Source: Botrytis cinerea B05.10 (taxonomy: Eukaryota > Ascomycota > Leotiomycetes > Helotiales > Sclerotiniaceae). Taken from it: a DNA stretch of 64,000 nt. The stretch lies in NCBI RefSeq assembly GCF_000143535.2, contig NC_037319.1:1302001-1366000 (forward strand). Direction: 5' to 3'. The notes below the pieces were generated by a model, which searched no databases, had not been told where the DNA came from, and saw only the letters and a list, made by a program, of their open reading frames with translations. The position numbers and the translations under genes are program-made. Positions 9,419 through 23,300 of this stretch are shown here, piece by piece (within the stretch, counting starts at the first letter, position 1; the number at the start of each line of letters is the position of its first letter).

Positions 9419-12400
9419 ATGTCTGCGAATAAGAATGGCCATGTCAATGGTGGCGCAAACGGTCATGATGCTAGCAATACGAATGGAAGAATGATCAGCA
9501 AGCGATTTTCCGACATCCCCTCAGCTATCGATATTCCGGTGACAGGAGAAGATGATGACCAGGCAGTGGAAATCGATCTCGAAGATTTACTCGATGATCC
9601 CACCGAACTGTGTACATTACTCGAAAATGAAGGTGCGGCTCGCACATATTGGATGACAGTTGCACTGGCATACGCGAAGCAAAAGAAGGTTGATCATGCC
9701 ATTGAGATGTTGACAAAAGGTCAATCTGCTATGCGTGGTGGTAACAAAGAGAGACTTAGCATGCTAACATGTTTATGCTGGATGTATCTGTGGAAGAGTA
9801 AAGAGGCACCTCGCCATCGGCCAGATAGCGTGGAGCACGGAGAAGAGATCAAAACGAAAGAGGATTGGTTGAAAATGGCGACGTCGAATTTGAATGATGC
9901 TTCCCGGATTAACCCATCCTTTCCACCACTATTCTTAGCACGAGGTGTCTTGCAGCTTCTCCGAGCATCTACTCGACCATTTCCCAGAAATAACACAGCA
10001 CCTGGCGCACTGGATCCCGAGAAGGCTGAGCTTTTACGAGGAGCCCAAAAGTCATTCGAGGATGCAATCAAGGCTTCACACGGTAGAAATATGCTGGCAG
10101 TATTAGGCAAGGCGAGGGCTGCATACTCAATGGGCAAATACGCAGAGGCTTTGGAAGGATACCAAGAAGCATTACGCTCAATGCCAGATCTGGTAGACCC
10201 CGATCCAAGAATTGGAATCGGCTGTTGCTTCTGGCAATTGGGTTTCAAAGAAGATGCAAAGGCCGCTTGGGAGCGATCGCTGGAAATAAACCCGGATTCG
10301 AAGGTTGCAAACATATTACTCGCTCAATTCTACCTTGACCAAAGCGCACACGTACCAACAAATAGTCCAGAGTTCATTCAACTATACAAGAAGGCCATGA
10401 CCGAGTACACTCAGAGATCCTACAAAGCCGATAAGGACATGCCTTTAACTTGCGCTACCTTTGCCGGATATTTCTTATCGCGCAAATCGATGCCAAATGT
10501 CGAGGCTCTAGCTCAAAAAGCTATTCAATACACGGACGTTAATGCAATCGCAAGTGATGGATGGTACTTGCTTGCAAGAAAGGAGCACTTCGATGACAAT
10601 TATGAGAAGGCTCTGGATTACTACGGCCGGGCTGATGATGCGCGTGGTGGTGCTGACAGGGGATATATGCCTGCTAAGTTTGGAGCTGCACAATTATCTG
10701 TTTTGAAAGGCGACTTTGGAGAGGCAAAATTACGACTCGAGAAAATCATCCAACAATCAAAGAACATTGAGGCAATGATTTTACTGGGCACCTTGTATGC
10801 AGAAGAGGTGTTCAGCAGCCAGGAAAGCGGAGTCAAAGAGGATAAAACCACGGAGTACAAGAAAGCCGTCGGTTATCTTGAAAATGTCCGTACAGCATGG
10901 AAAGATCCTAAGAAAAATCTTGTTCCGGATGCGTCGGTTCTCCTCAATCTCGCCAGACTTTACGAAACAGAACAACCAGAGAAAAGCTTGCAATGTCTTC
11001 AGCAAGTCGAGCAAATCGAGTTTGATCAGATCCCAGCTGCGGATAAGCCAGAGGAGACAGGCGACGAAGTTGCATATAAGAATACTATGCGCGAAAACCT
11101 GTCCCCTCAACTGCTTAACAATATCGGATGCTTTTACTACCAATCCGAGAAGTATGATCTAGCTCGTGAAATGTTCCAAGCTGCGTTGAATGCTTGTGTC
11201 AAAGCTGGTGAGAAGCTTGAAGGCATGGACACTGATGCATTGGTTACCACTATCAGTTTCAATCTCGGACGTACGTATGAGGCTAGCGGTATGCCTGACG
11301 AAGCGAAGACGGTCTATGAAGGGCTCTTGGGTCGTCACAGTGATTATACTGATGCAAAAACACGTTTGGCATATATCGCACTGCGTCGGGACCGAACAGA
11401 AGAAGGTCCAAAAGCCGTTTCCGCTCTGTATAAAGAGTCTTCTGCTGACCTTGAGGTTCGAGCGTTGTACGGTTGGTATCTAGGACGTATGCACTCCCGA
11501 AAGAGATCTAGCAATGTCAACGAGGATCCAGAATATCGTCACTATAAGCATACTTTGCAACAGTATGACAAGCATGATAGATATGCCTTGATTGGTATGG
11601 GCAACCTCAACCTCATGGCTGCTCGTGAGATGCGTCGTGATTCCGAGTCAGACAAGCAAGCCCGAAGTAAAACCTACACGAAGGCGGTTGAATTCTTTGA
11701 TAAAGCTTTACAACTGGACCCTAAAAGCGCTTATGCTGCTCAGGGTATAGCAATCGCACTCGTGGAGGACAAAAAGGATTCCAAAACTGCCCTTCCTATT
11801 TTTTTGAAAGTAAGAGACACAGTGAAGGACCCAAGTGTATTCGTCAATCTCGGGCACATTTTTGCCGAGTCGCGACAATATTCCAAGGCTATTGAACATT
11901 ACGAAGCTGCTTTAACCAAAGATCGAGCTCATGATAGTCACATCCTGACTTGTCTGGGACGAACTTGGCTGTCGAAGGGTAAAGGTGACAAGAGCTTATC
12001 ATCGTTTAAGAGTGCGCTTGATTACTCCTTAAAGGTATGTCACTTCCTGGAGAGGGTGACTTTCATACTTCACTACTAATCATTTATAGGCTCTTGAAAT
12101 TTCTCCCGAACAGGTTCACTACAAGTTCAACGTTGCATTTGTACAGCTTCAATTAGCGACCATGATTTACAACTTACCAGAAACTCAGAGATCCCTTGAA
12201 GAAGTACAAGGTGCAGCCAAGGGCCTAGAAGAAGCTATCGAAGCTCTCGACGCCATTGCTAAACATCCTAATCCACCATATCCTAAACATGACATTGAAC
12301 AACGTGCTAACATGGCGCGAAACACAATGCGTCGCCAATTGGAACGTTCAATGCAAGCGCAAAAAGAGTACGAGGAAAAGAACGCTTCAAAGATCCAGGC

Positions 12401-13178
12401 TGCAAAGGAACAGAGAGAAGCCGAGTTGAGGAGAAGAGAGGAGGTCCGCGAGGCAGCTGTAAGGGCGGAAAATGAACGCAAAGCAAAGATCGCGGAAGAG
12501 AGACAAAAGATTGCAGAGAGAGATCGTGAATTGGCTCAGGCAAGAGCTGCTGATGATATTGCCAGAGAAAACGCGGACATGACTACGGATAGTGAGACTG
12601 GTGAGAGGATTAAGAGAAAGAAGATTCCTAAAGGTAGATCGGGTGGTGGGAAACGCAAGAAGAAGGAGGACGGAATTACTGATGATGAGGATTCCGGCGG
12701 GGAGGAGGGAGGCAGTAGATCACAAAAGAAAGGTAGAAAAGCGAGAAGGGGCAGTGGGAGCGAGGAGGAGAAACCAAAGACTAAGAAGAGGAGACTTGCT
12801 AAGAAGGGAGGAGAAAAGAAAGATGAAAGCAAATATAAGAGTAGTGAAATTGTGGTGGAGAGTGATAGTGATGGGGATGATGGAGCTGATGAAGCAAGAC
12901 AGGTTATGGAGGGTGAAGCAGAAGATGATGTTGAAATGCAGGAGGCTACGAACGGTCAGACTACCGCCGCTGGTGGTGATAGTGACGAGGAAGAACAAGT
13001 CGTTAAAACGACAAGGAAGAGCAGAAGAGGTGTAATTGAAGACGATGAGGATGAGGATATCGAGGCTGATACTAGTGCTGTGGGTGCTACTCACCAAGAA
13101 GATTCTCCAAACACGGCAAATGAGGATAATGATACCCCAATGGCGGGGGTGGCGGTAGCGGATGACGATGATGAGTAA
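9419..13178 (+). CDS. CTR9: CTR9, TPR-rich scaffold of the Paf1 transcription elongation complex
   Basis: Two exons, 9419-12034 and 12090-13178, joined in phase 0 across a 55-nt intron (gtatgt..atag), give 1234 residues, a normal length for fungal Ctr9. The N-terminus carries the family signature around VEIDLEDLLDDPTELC. It is followed by tandem tetratricopeptide repeats over roughly residues 60-900, with typical A-x-G-x-A and P-D-x-A-x-A spacing (for example YEKALDYYGRADDA and SKAIEHYEAALTKD). A charged coiled-coil (about 980-1025) and a long Lys/Glu/Asp-rich tail to the end follow. Ctr9 holds the Paf1 complex together on RNA polymerase II and is needed for H2B ubiquitination and H3K4/K36 methylation. 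Its neighbour SNF2 also acts on chromatin, but the two genes have separate promoters. Confidence 0.96.
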
Positions 13179-14170
13179 ATTTAGTCGAGAGGTACCTGAA
13201 TATGATTTGCGCGTGGATGGTGGGTTGGGAAGTGGGAATATATGATAAGATAGTAAAATGATAATTCGACAAAGGCGATACCACACACCATCATATTATG
13301 CACAAAATTAGCTGGCTAGGGAAAGGGAAAATATTTTTGAGCTGCGTGTACATTAGACTGAAAATTCGAGGACAAGGGCGATAAGAATTGCATACATTAT
13401 CCCCCCAAGTTTTTTTTGATTAGTTGTTCCGTGGCCTTGTATCTACTCAGGATGAAGTAAAGAAGATTTGCAATAGATAGATATTCTCGTCTCCACCCTC
13501 CTTTCGATTGATTCTGTTCTGGGGCTGATTCGAGATTCAATCTCAACTCTCAGAAACAGGAAGCATTTTAATAATAAAATATGCATTGAGGTACTTGTTT
13601 ACCATACTCTTTACGTTGATATCCGTGGAGGAAATAGGCGAGAGTGCTCGAGGTCTGTTTTCCACGCACATTCAAGGTTGTAATAGGGGGGGCACTTGGG
13701 TGTCCGCTGTCTGAGCATTGATTTCGTTCAAGCTCTAGGATCAAAGTCTCGTTGGAAGTACGAGCACTTACAAGACTCTACTACTATCCTGAGATTTCAC
13801 ATTCAACATATCATTTATTTCCATAGTATCAATAAGAAGCAGATGCCTGATTTTAAACTCATTTCATTTCATTATTCTTGATGTTCCTCGACCTGTTCAG
13901 TCAAATCAAGTCGAATCGCACGGCCTCCTTTTTTCCAATGGGATATCGAAACTATAAAAAAAAATATACCAAAGCCACCAAAGGAAATAAAAACAGGTAA
14001 TAGGTATGCAAACCAGGACGCCGCCCACATGCATTGATATTGAACGATTGTAAAGAAAAGAATTCATTATGCCCGCCGATCTCCACCCGTCTAGATCTAT
14101 CCTCTTTAGATCCGTTCGTCGTGATTTGTGATTCGTGGCTGTGATGTTGTTGGATGAGATATTTGTTGTG

Positions 14171-14242
<72 letters not shown>

Positions 14243-14272
14243 GATGGATGGAGCGGAGATGTAGATGGATAT
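13179..14272. other. Convergent intergenic region with a TA/TG microsatellite
   Basis: This stretch separates the 3' ends of CTR9 (+) and the DUF3455 gene (-). I see no coding sequence. The right end holds a dinucleotide microsatellite, listed separately. Confidence 0.6.
14177..14240. repeat. (TA)n(TG)n compound microsatellite
   Basis: About 13 TA units run directly into about 19 TG units. The block ends only 33 bp from the stop codon of the minus-strand DUF3455 gene, so the gene's 3' UTR would carry a CA repeat followed by an AU repeat. Confidence 0.9.
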
Positions 14273-15183
14273 TTATGCCTCCTCATAGAACCAGTATCTG
14301 GGTTGTGTTAGTGCATTGACCAAACTTGAAGTGAGAGAAGGAACTACGTACTCAGCAGCATACTGCACATCGAAACTACTCGACAAATTATCCTTGCAAG
14401 TAGTAGGTGGGTTTCCTCCTGCAGTATTAAGTCTATAAACCTCCTGCAAGCCCCCTGTAGCTCCATCTCTAGCTGCTAATTTCAACCACGCCACAGCTCC
14501 AAAGCCTTGGCCATTCTGTCCCACCGATGCACCGGTCGGAGCAGCAAGTGCGTCACTCTTTGCGAATCCTCCTTCACCCAATTGCCAATTCTTGGTGTTC
14601 AAGTTGAAAAATGGCGTCGTGGAATTGGTAAAGAAATGATGACCGCTCATCATGAGGTCGGCGGGATGAAGATTTCCAGTAGAGGATGCAGCGAGGTTAA
14701 GATCAAATTGGAGAGCTACGTTGGGAAGGATGGCGAGGAGATCGGGGTAGGTTGCTGCTACGCAAGAGGCATTGAAAAGGGTTGCTACTGCGCCGACGGC
14801 GGTGGGTGCTGCTGTCGCGTTGGTGCCGCATGTGTAGTTTTGGGTTCCGCGACCTATGGCGACGTGCTTGAGGATTAGGCCTGTTGAGGGATCGGGCATA
14901 GGTGTTGGATCTGTGAGAACCGGGTTAATTCTGGAACCTTATGTGGCGATATGGAAGATGAGAACATACATAGAACTGGTTGAGCTGCAGTATTGAGATT
15001 GCACACAGGAGCGTGAGACATTTTTCTTCCTGCTTGGACTTTCTGACCCAACATGTCGAAGTATTCGGATATGACTTGTTTTTCGGCGGGATGGGCAGCA
15101 CCGGATGAAAAAGTATAGGTAGGAGCCGGAAGGGCTGTTGCTCCCAGAGCAAAGATGGCCCAAAGAAACGACGAAGAAACCAT
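14273..15183 (-). CDS. Secreted DUF3455 family protein
   Basis: Two exons on the minus strand, 15183-14970 and 14910-14273, joined through a 59-nt intron (gtatgt..cacag), give 283 residues. The first 20 residues are a clear secretion signal (hydrophobic FLWAIFALGATALPAP with small residues at the cleavage region). The body matches the fungal DUF3455 pattern: GRGTQNYTCG, AVGAVATLFNASC, a HHFF segment, AVAWLKL, and VYRLNTAGGNPPTTC near the C-terminus. Members are often mis-annotated as malate dehydrogenase; nothing here suggests an oxidoreductase. Cys residues in the mature part suggest disulfides. Likely extracellular or cell-wall associated; the biochemical role is unknown. It stands alone, without neighbours of related function. 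Confidence 0.9.
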
Positions 15184-17512
15184 GATGAATAAGAATTGCG
15201 ATTCGTGAGAGTCAATGAGAAGTCAAAAATTCAAGAAATAACCAAGCAGAAAACGACCCCAAAGGAAAGAAACCGAGACGTCAATTCCAAACTTTATGAA
15301 AAGGATGGATAAATAAAATGTGATGAGCCAAAACCAATCCTCGATGAGATGCTGGATATATAGACTCTAGAATCCCAATCGAAACAAAGACCTAACAGAT
15401 ATCGAACTTCTTAAGCGCACCGAGAGTTCAAATGGTTCAATGAATAACTGGACTTCCAAATTCATATCTCACAGGCGCTCAGTAGGCGTCTTATACCATC
15501 AAACAGAACGGCACGATTGACAATATCCATTGGATTTCCCTTGACATGCTGCTAATCCTGGAAAACAGCCGCTTACCACCATGTACGCAAAGCATGTAAC
15601 TTATTTTCTTTAATTGACCTAAGGAGGTACTAAGAAGAGGTTGTGTCCCCCAGACCGAACCAATATTTGGTTTGGCGGCAAGACAGGCCTCACGGACCAG
15701 TCGAGAGAAACCGGGGGGTAGATTGTGTGGTGAAAAGTCTATTTGACCCTTGTTTCTTGCAGATAAATCCTGGTTTATACGCAGGGGGCTCATGTAACTG
15801 TTGCATTGCAGTGTCTAGTCATTCTTCAGATTGGCGATTGATTGGCTCTTGATGATTTTTCCCTTGACGGAAGTTTGAAGTCTAATGTTCATTGAATGGA
15901 TTAGATTGGATGCCGATCCGCTTAAAGAGAGCTTGGTGCACATGGGGGAAGGGGACACAAGCGACAAAATGGCAGATTGATTGCGCTACGGTCGTTATGT
16001 TGCCATATTAAGTTTATCGAGACGGATAACAAATTAGATGTTTGGAAGAGGTTGGTGGGGGGGTTGTCCTTAATTCCTACTGCAGATGTAGATCTTCCTC
16101 TCGTTCCCTCTTTCTCTTCTTCGTGAAACCTTTGATTTGTTGCGAGACGCAGGCCCAACAGTTGGTTCTCATCCCATCCAGAAGGGACGGTGGCTGTAGA
16201 CTGTAGTAGCCTTTTCCTCGGTATCCATGACAAGACAACCACCAGCTAAGATGACTGAGTATTCAGATCTCCCAGCCCGAGTCAATGGATAACGGGACTG
16301 GTGGAGCAGCCTAAATCCTTCGGAGTCTTTTTGAATCAAGGTTCTGACATTCTCCGGTCAAGACCACAGCCATGGTTCCTATTCTTATTGTTCCTTTAGC
16401 CTATCTGATGACCATGGCCAACAGTTTATCCATTGTACATTCACATTCTGGTTAGATCTCTTTCCCATTTAGGCATTAAGACATGATGCAAAGAACCCGT
16501 CTTCCTTGCTATATGTGTGTGAACAACAGATAAATATTGCACAATATCTTGTAGAACAATCTAATAGAGAGAGAGCAGGAGTACATGGCATGACTAGACA
16601 TATCACCACTAATGCTAATCAGCTTCAAGGTATACGATCAGTTTGACAGGATGTAATATCAAATCAGCATCAGCATCAGAATCAGCACCAGCATTAATAA
16701 TACACATTCCAAAAAAGCCATCCCATTTCCCAAGATCCGATAGCCGCGATATCTATCGAAATCTATATTCATATTGCCATGCTGATCTACATCACCTTCA
16801 TCCCATGAAACTGCTTAAAACATGGCAAACACCAGTCCCAATAAAAATCAGGCCATTCTCTCCCAACCCCTCTCCCACGAAGAGAAGAAAAAAGAATCTA
16901 AAATCTGCGCGTGCTTTCTCCATCTCCATCTGCAAATTATTTTTGGCATCAAAGCTTCTAATATCCCCTATTGGTCGTCCCAACCCGAGCGCTTATGTCT
17001 GTCTCTCTAGTTCCATAATACATCCTATAGAACCGAGTAAAATTCAGATCTAAAAGATCTATATTTATCCACCTAGTCTTGCCAAAGATGTACAAGCGGT
17101 AAGTTTATTGAACTGAATGGTATGGTCAGAGCCAATGAATATCATATGGTAAACAAGATGTAGATTTTATGGCCAATTAGATGAGTTAAAGTGCATTTGT
17201 GATTTAGATGGCTGGACGATAAGATGATGGATGGCTCCACATTTAGGGATTAGCTTTCCCGGTGTTAGCTTCTTGGAAGGAAGGGCCTGGGGAAGGTCAA
17301 GAAAATCTTATACATTTCCAGGAAATTAGACGGCCGCGGCCAGATGACTTTGGAAACAATCGTACCAAGATCATATCTCAATCCACACGGAAGAAACGGC
17401 AGAAATGAGTGATGACGAATCCTGACACCTTCAGTGTATTAGAACAAATTGGCAAATGGCCTCTATTATCACATGATAGTACTACACATCCTTCCAATCT
17501 ATTAATCAATCA
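15184..17512. other. Intergenic between DUF3455 5' side and CASP 3' side
   Basis: 2.3 kb with no supportable gene on either strand. It contains the promoter of the minus-strand DUF3455 gene at its left and the 3' UTR of the minus-strand CASP gene at its right. A short run of CAGCAT/CAGAAT-type hexamers lies near 16664-16694. Confidence 0.5.
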
Positions 17513-19905
17513 TCAAGAAACCTTCCCATCAAATCCTTCCTGGTGCCAATCTCCATGCTGCGCATCCGCGACGGAATCAGCGAGTCCTTTCGCACCTCCA
17601 GCAGCTGCAACCGCTTGACCTAAATGACTTCCATGTTGATCTACATCCACACTACCTAGCCAATATAGAGAAAAGAACACCAGCAAATGAAGAGCCACGC
17701 AATAACCTGCGAAGAGGTTTCGACTAGTTCTAGTTGCTAATACCATTCTAGTGATCGAGAAGACTATTCTTTCGGGTAAGCTCATACGTTTATACGCGCG
17801 AGCCGATTCTCGCCCACGGAATGCCGCGAAAGGCGATATGTTGGATTCGTATGCTGAACGGTATCGATTTAATGCCAGTCCTGAAGAAGTCGATGAGGAA
17901 ATCTGCACTGTAGATGGATTGGGGTTGGTAGCATAAGATGAGGCCGATGAAGCTGTTGGACCCGCTCGGTTGTATGTTGATATATATCTTGTCTTTTCAT
18001 ACAGGTTCAGATTATCCTTTTGCAAAGCAGAGATTTCCTGCCTAAGTGACGATACCGTGCGGTGGCTTTCGGAAAGCTCATTCTCTAATTCTGAGTTACG
18101 TTTCTTGAATCGATCACGCTGAGCGGTAATCATAGGAAGAATACCAGAACCTCCCCCTACAGGCTCACCTGATCTAAGAACGTCCACAGGTGTGCTGCCC
18201 ATGGGCGTCCTGGGATCAAATCCAGATATAATCGATGATGTAGGAGATATCCTGCGGTTCCTCGACGCAAATTGGCCGATTGCTGATTGAGGATAGCGAC
18301 TTGTATATGTTCCGGCCACGGAAGGAGCAGAAGGATATGCGCTCACCCCGTTTTGCATATTCGTCAAATCATTCTCCAATGTAGTGACCAAAGTTTGCGC
18401 CTTTTCTAACTCGGCATTAGTCGTAGAAAGAGTTTCCTGCATAGTTTGCAAACGACTCTGTAAATCTTGATGAGAAACTCTTAAAATTGTGAGCTCATCA
18501 CTCAATTTTTTGTTTCTGGCAAGAAGAAGTTGCTCCAATGTCTCCCCTTTCGCTTTTCCGGATGGGCCATTTCCTGTAGGTTCTGGGATATTGGAACTAG
18601 CCCCGATATCTTGCGTTTCATCGTCATCTCCCATAGAAAATTCGATACTCTTCAGAACTTCCAGTTCTTGCTTGACATCCTCATAATCGCTCCATTTTTG
18701 GACTTTAGTCTTCAATGAATCACGTTCTTCTTTAAGCATCCCAATTTCTCTCTCTAGACTTCGGAGCTTAGTATCAAGATCTCGCTTTTTGGAATCCCTT
18801 TCAACTCTTGCTGCGTCTAACTTCCTCAATAACGATGAATTTTCTGATCTTAAGCGCAAGTAGGCTGGCTCGTCTTCCAAAGCCAATGCTGGCTGACTTG
18901 GGACCTGGGAAGCAGACTGAGCTAATTCTATTCGCAGTTGTTCATTTCGAGCTTCAACTTCTGCTAAACGGACGCTTGTACGCTCCAAATCAGATGTGAC
19001 CATCTCCAATTCCGCACTCGTAACATGCCCGCGACTTCCATCCTCTGCATTCTCGGATTGTCCCAGACGCTGATTGACCTCGTAGCTCGCCTTGATTTCA
19101 TTCAATAAGCGCTCTTGATTTTCCACCTTTTCTTCTAGTGATTTCTCTTTCGCTTCCCAATTGTCCTTCTTTTCTTCCAGAACAGCGGCCCAAGAAGTTT
19201 CGACATCTTTCACCTTGGTTTCTAGACCTTCCTCTAGATTTTTGCGCGTAGTTCGTTCGGTTTCTAATCTGGATTCCGTATCCTCTAATTGGCTCGTGAG
19301 CTTGCTGACACTTTTCTGGAGATGCTCATTCTCCTGTGTGATCTTAGGAAGCGTATCCTCAGATAGCAGAAGGGAATCGACAGATGCTTCAAGCAAAGGA
19401 TATGGATCTGGCGCCTCGGATAAGGACGAGTATACTTGAAGGAAAGCTGAATTCGTAGACTTTGAGTGGTTTGTGAGGAGGTCTATGAAGGTCTGATACG
19501 CTGTGGTAGATATTTGTGTCAGTACGGCAATACATTGCGAACTTCGAGATATACTAACCTTTCAGTAACCCTTTGATCTCAGATAGCTTATTTGTGTCGT
19601 CTAACTTCCGGAAATCCTTCGTCTTTTGTGCCAATTCCTTGCGCTGCACGGTGGAGTCCCTCTGATATTGAACAATTTCTGAAGCGGTATTGTCAAGGGA
19701 CGGGATCATGGAGGTAAGGTCGATTGCTATTCATAATTAGCACGAGTATTGAAGTCCTACGGAACATCAGGGACTCACTCCTCCACGCCGAAATTGCCTT
19801 TTGAAACTTATTGTCCCCATCTTGTCCTGAAGCTACATGATCTGCGGGCGGAGATGGAGGGCTTGACACCGAAGCTGCCAGTGCTGATTCTGCGAAGTCG
19901 GTCAT
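17513..19905 (-). CDS. COY1: CASP/Coy1 family Golgi coiled-coil membrane protein
   Basis: Three exons on the minus strand, 19905-19779, 19726-19559 and 19500-17513, spliced through introns of 52 and 58 nt, give 760 residues. The N-terminus has the family stretch FQKAISAWR followed by TIDLTSMIPSLDNTASE. Nearly all the rest (about residues 130-620) is heptad-rich coiled coil. The C-terminus has the CASP domain with one membrane anchor at about 692-712 (NLFAGYCVALHLLVFFSLYW) and a short lumenal tail. CASP proteins are tail-anchored golgins acting in retrograde intra-Golgi transport. The start at 19905 is the first ATG in frame and gives the expected N-terminus. The gene is divergent from the Vps3-like gene, another trafficking protein, over 451 bp. 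Confidence 0.95.
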
Positions 19906-20356
19906 TGTACTATCGACATGCAAAGGATCATAACCATTTGTTGGTGGGATTGGGGTCAGGTCGAGTCAAAATCATGAATCCTCCGTTGAAGTTATTTCTC
20001 GTAGTATAATTGATGAGCAGGTCTCGTAGGGTGAATCCAAGCCTCCAAGTATTCACAGCATTGATATATATTAATACTGATATGATGCTTCATCTCACAC
20101 GCAAGCTGCAAGGTGTTCGTTAATGCTTATTGGATAACCCAATACTTCAGACGTTCAGGGTGTACCTTGGCGAGTAAACATCCCTGTAATCGCAGCCTTA
20201 CTACGCTTCCCACAGGGCACGAGAGCCTAAACCAAACCAGACCAAACCATTGATCACCAGCCATCATCCAATGCGCCGCAAAAGCAGCTCAACGGCCATG
20301 AGTGATCGCTTTTGCATTGGCCATGATAATTATAACTTCGTAAGAAGCCCTTAAAG
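19906..20356. promoter_or_regulatory. Divergent promoter of CASP (-) and Vps3-like (+) genes
   Basis: 451 bp lie between two start codons that point away from each other. It contains a CCAAT sequence near 20269, an ACCAAACCAGACCAAACCA run near 20230-20249, and two copies of GGCCATGA about 27 nt apart (near 20294 and 20321). These are possible elements only; none is proven. Confidence 0.5.
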
Positions 20357-23300
20357 ATGGCTTCAAATGATCCAGAAGATGTTTCGGATCCAAGCAAAAG
20401 GAAACGAAGAGTTCAAGAAAATGGTCCTTATGTTCTACGCAGCCTGATTGAGGACTTGCCCTTGTCTGCAGATGGAGATAGAACTGATATAGAAATCAAT
20501 TGTGTGGAATTTCTAGGTGAGCAATTCCTCTTTATATTCCCGTCGTGTTCTTCTATTGCTAATGTACATTCACAGATCAGAACCTATATATTGGGACGTC
20601 GGCCTCGGAAATCCTCCACTTCGTACAGATTCCCCCGGATCCTGCCGACATATCTGGAAAGCCCTCTTATATTCTGGCTTCGAGATTACCGCCTGCCTAT
20701 CATGAGCCGTCTACTCGAGAAAGACCCGGTGTCCAACAGATTCTGCTGCTTCCTCGAGTCAACAAAGCTTGTATATTGTGTAACTGGACAGTCACCTTTT
20801 ATTCCTTGCCAGAATTAAGTCCAGTGTTTGGGACAACTCAGATTCGGCCTTGCAATTGGATTGGCGGCACAGACTTAAATACAGATCTGATAAGCCCTGA
20901 GCAAGATGGTAGAGGGGTTACAGTGCTTGTTTCGCTGAACAAGAAGATGAGAGTTGTGAGAATTGGGGAAGATCCTCGAGCTGTGAGAGTACGTTTAGTC
21001 GAGGTCATGCATAAGTGCTGGACTGATGTATCAATAGACAATAGATTTTGCAGGAAGCACTATATCCATCCGTCGTGATTCCTTTGCTTGTGTCGCAGAT
21101 TCCAGGTCTTACGCTTTACTTGATGTCGATCGCCAGTTGAAAATACCCCTCTTTCCTATATCCACCTCGGATGATTCCCAGTCTGGTAGCGTGGGTGGAA
21201 GGGTCGAGGATATATCTGGTAATAGCGGTGGTGGGATTTCACGAAACACGTCCCTGACTCATGGGAGTTCGTCAGATGACCGAAGCCATGGGAGGAGTAC
21301 AAGTCTTGGTGCTTTCATAGCCGGCTCAGAACGTTCTGGACGAGGCACCCCTGACCGCTTGTTTCGCGATGCCTCACCTGTAGCTACGGCTAGCTCTTCC
21401 GGTCCTGCGCAGCGTGAAGCAAGTCCAGAGAAACCCTTACCACCTCCGCCAACTGATTCCTCGGTAGCTGGTGCTCAAGCTCCTACATCTTCGACGCCGC
21501 CTGTATACTTAAAGCCACACATAGTTTCGCCTTCCCCGCAAGAGTTTCTTCTGGTCACAGGCACTGACACACGTGATCATGGAGTTGGAATGTTTGTAAA
21601 TCTTGAGGGTGACGTTACTAGATCAACGTTAGACTTCGCCAGATATCCTGACGAGGTTGTTGTGGATGGTCGTGGCGTTGATGTCGACCCCGTCCCCAAT
21701 ACAATGGATGAAGAAGAGGAAGGATATGTACTTGCTTCTATGACATATGAAGATGGTGATATAGTGCGACATGGTATCGAAATCCAACGATGGGATCTGG
21801 ATCCTGGGGAGGATGTTATACAGAAGTTCTGGCTGGAAGCGCCACCCTCCGATGATGCTAGTGGCAATGAAGTAGAACGTAAGGTTGGTTTGAGATCAGT
21901 AATTCAGCCAGGGGACATTTATTTTGATGACGTGGTCGACAAACTTCGGCTGAAGCGCTTCCAACCTTTTACACTGAAATCTCTGAACGCATCCTCACTA
22001 TCTCTGAAAAGTGCCGAATCTCCAACCGCGGCATCACTGCAAAGAGTCTCGGGTGAGAGGGAACTATTCGAACAATCGCTTTCGCCAGGTTGGGAGGCCC
22101 GACGTAATGATGAAGAGCAACAATTCGCACAAAGACTAGGAAAATCACGGTCACGCGTCGTTACTTGGTCCGGAAAAAACGTATGGTGGACAGTTCGAAA
22201 CCCACTTGCGCTGCGGCTTGATTCAGACCTTGAAATTGAATCTGAACATGAAGAGGTGCCATCTCTCGACAGAAAGAAAGCTATTGAAATGTTGAATTCT
22301 CTACGAGGCCGTGAAGCCAAAACCGAAGTTGAGTTTGTGAGTCTGGGCTATATCCGACAGAAAATTGGATTGCTTATTTTCATAAGTCTATTGACGGCTC
22401 CTGTGGATCAAGCCAAAGAAATGGAATATGGAGCTGCCGAAGAAGCTCTTTCCGAGGGAAGCCTCGATCCCAGAGTTATTCTTGCTATTATTCCCGTTCT
22501 AAGAAACGAGATCATTGAAGGAAAGACTGGCATTTGGATTCATGGCGGCGTGAAGGAAGCTGCAGATAATTTTATAACAATCACGAATGGAGCTTGGGAA
22601 AATAAAAGCTCAAATAAAGATGGGATAATGTCTGAACAAATTCTTCGCTTCTTAAGAAGACTTCTACTCTCCTGGCGCCGAAGGAAAGGCTTTGGTAGCA
22701 TTTCAAACGAGACTGAAGTCTTCAAAAGTGTTGATGCTGCACTTCTTATTGTACTGTTACAAATGGATACATCATCTCCACGCGGGCCAGCAAGACCTAA
22801 GTCCATACGAGCCGAACTGAACAGCCTGGTGGATCACGGTGTTGATTGCTTTGAACGAGCAATATCTATACTCCAATCCTACAACCGATTGTACGTTCTC
22901 AGCCGTTTATACCAAAGCAAAAAGATGATGGAAGAAGTCTTAAGCACCTGGAAAAGAATCATAGAAGGCGAAAAAGACAAGGGAGGCGAGCTTCTCGATG
23001 GCGAAAATGAAGTACGAAAATACCTACTCAATGTTCGAAACCCAGCTCTGGTCCAAGAATATGGAGTTTGGCTCGCATCCCGCAATCCCAAACTGGGAGT
23101 GCAAGTTTTCGCCGATGGACAAAGTCGAGTCAAGTTCGAACCAACGCAAGCTCTCGAAATCCTACGAGAAGGAGCACCTGGTGCCGTTAAAGAATTTCTA
23201 GAGTATTTGGTCTTTTCAAAACATCACTCGGAATATATCAATGAACTTATCGCTTATTATCTGGACATCGTAACCGAGAAACTCGAGACATCTCCAGAAG

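Noticed and set aside
16643..17053. 136-codon plus-strand frame beginning near a CAGCAT repeat
   Set aside because: No ATG at its start, low-complexity beginning and no recognised family; it lies in the likely 3' flank of the CASP gene.
20989..21061. Splice acceptor TTTGCAG at 21052 for the Vps3-like gene
   Set aside because: It breaks the reading frame; the AATAG at 21033-21037 keeps the frame and a conserved-looking protein sequence.
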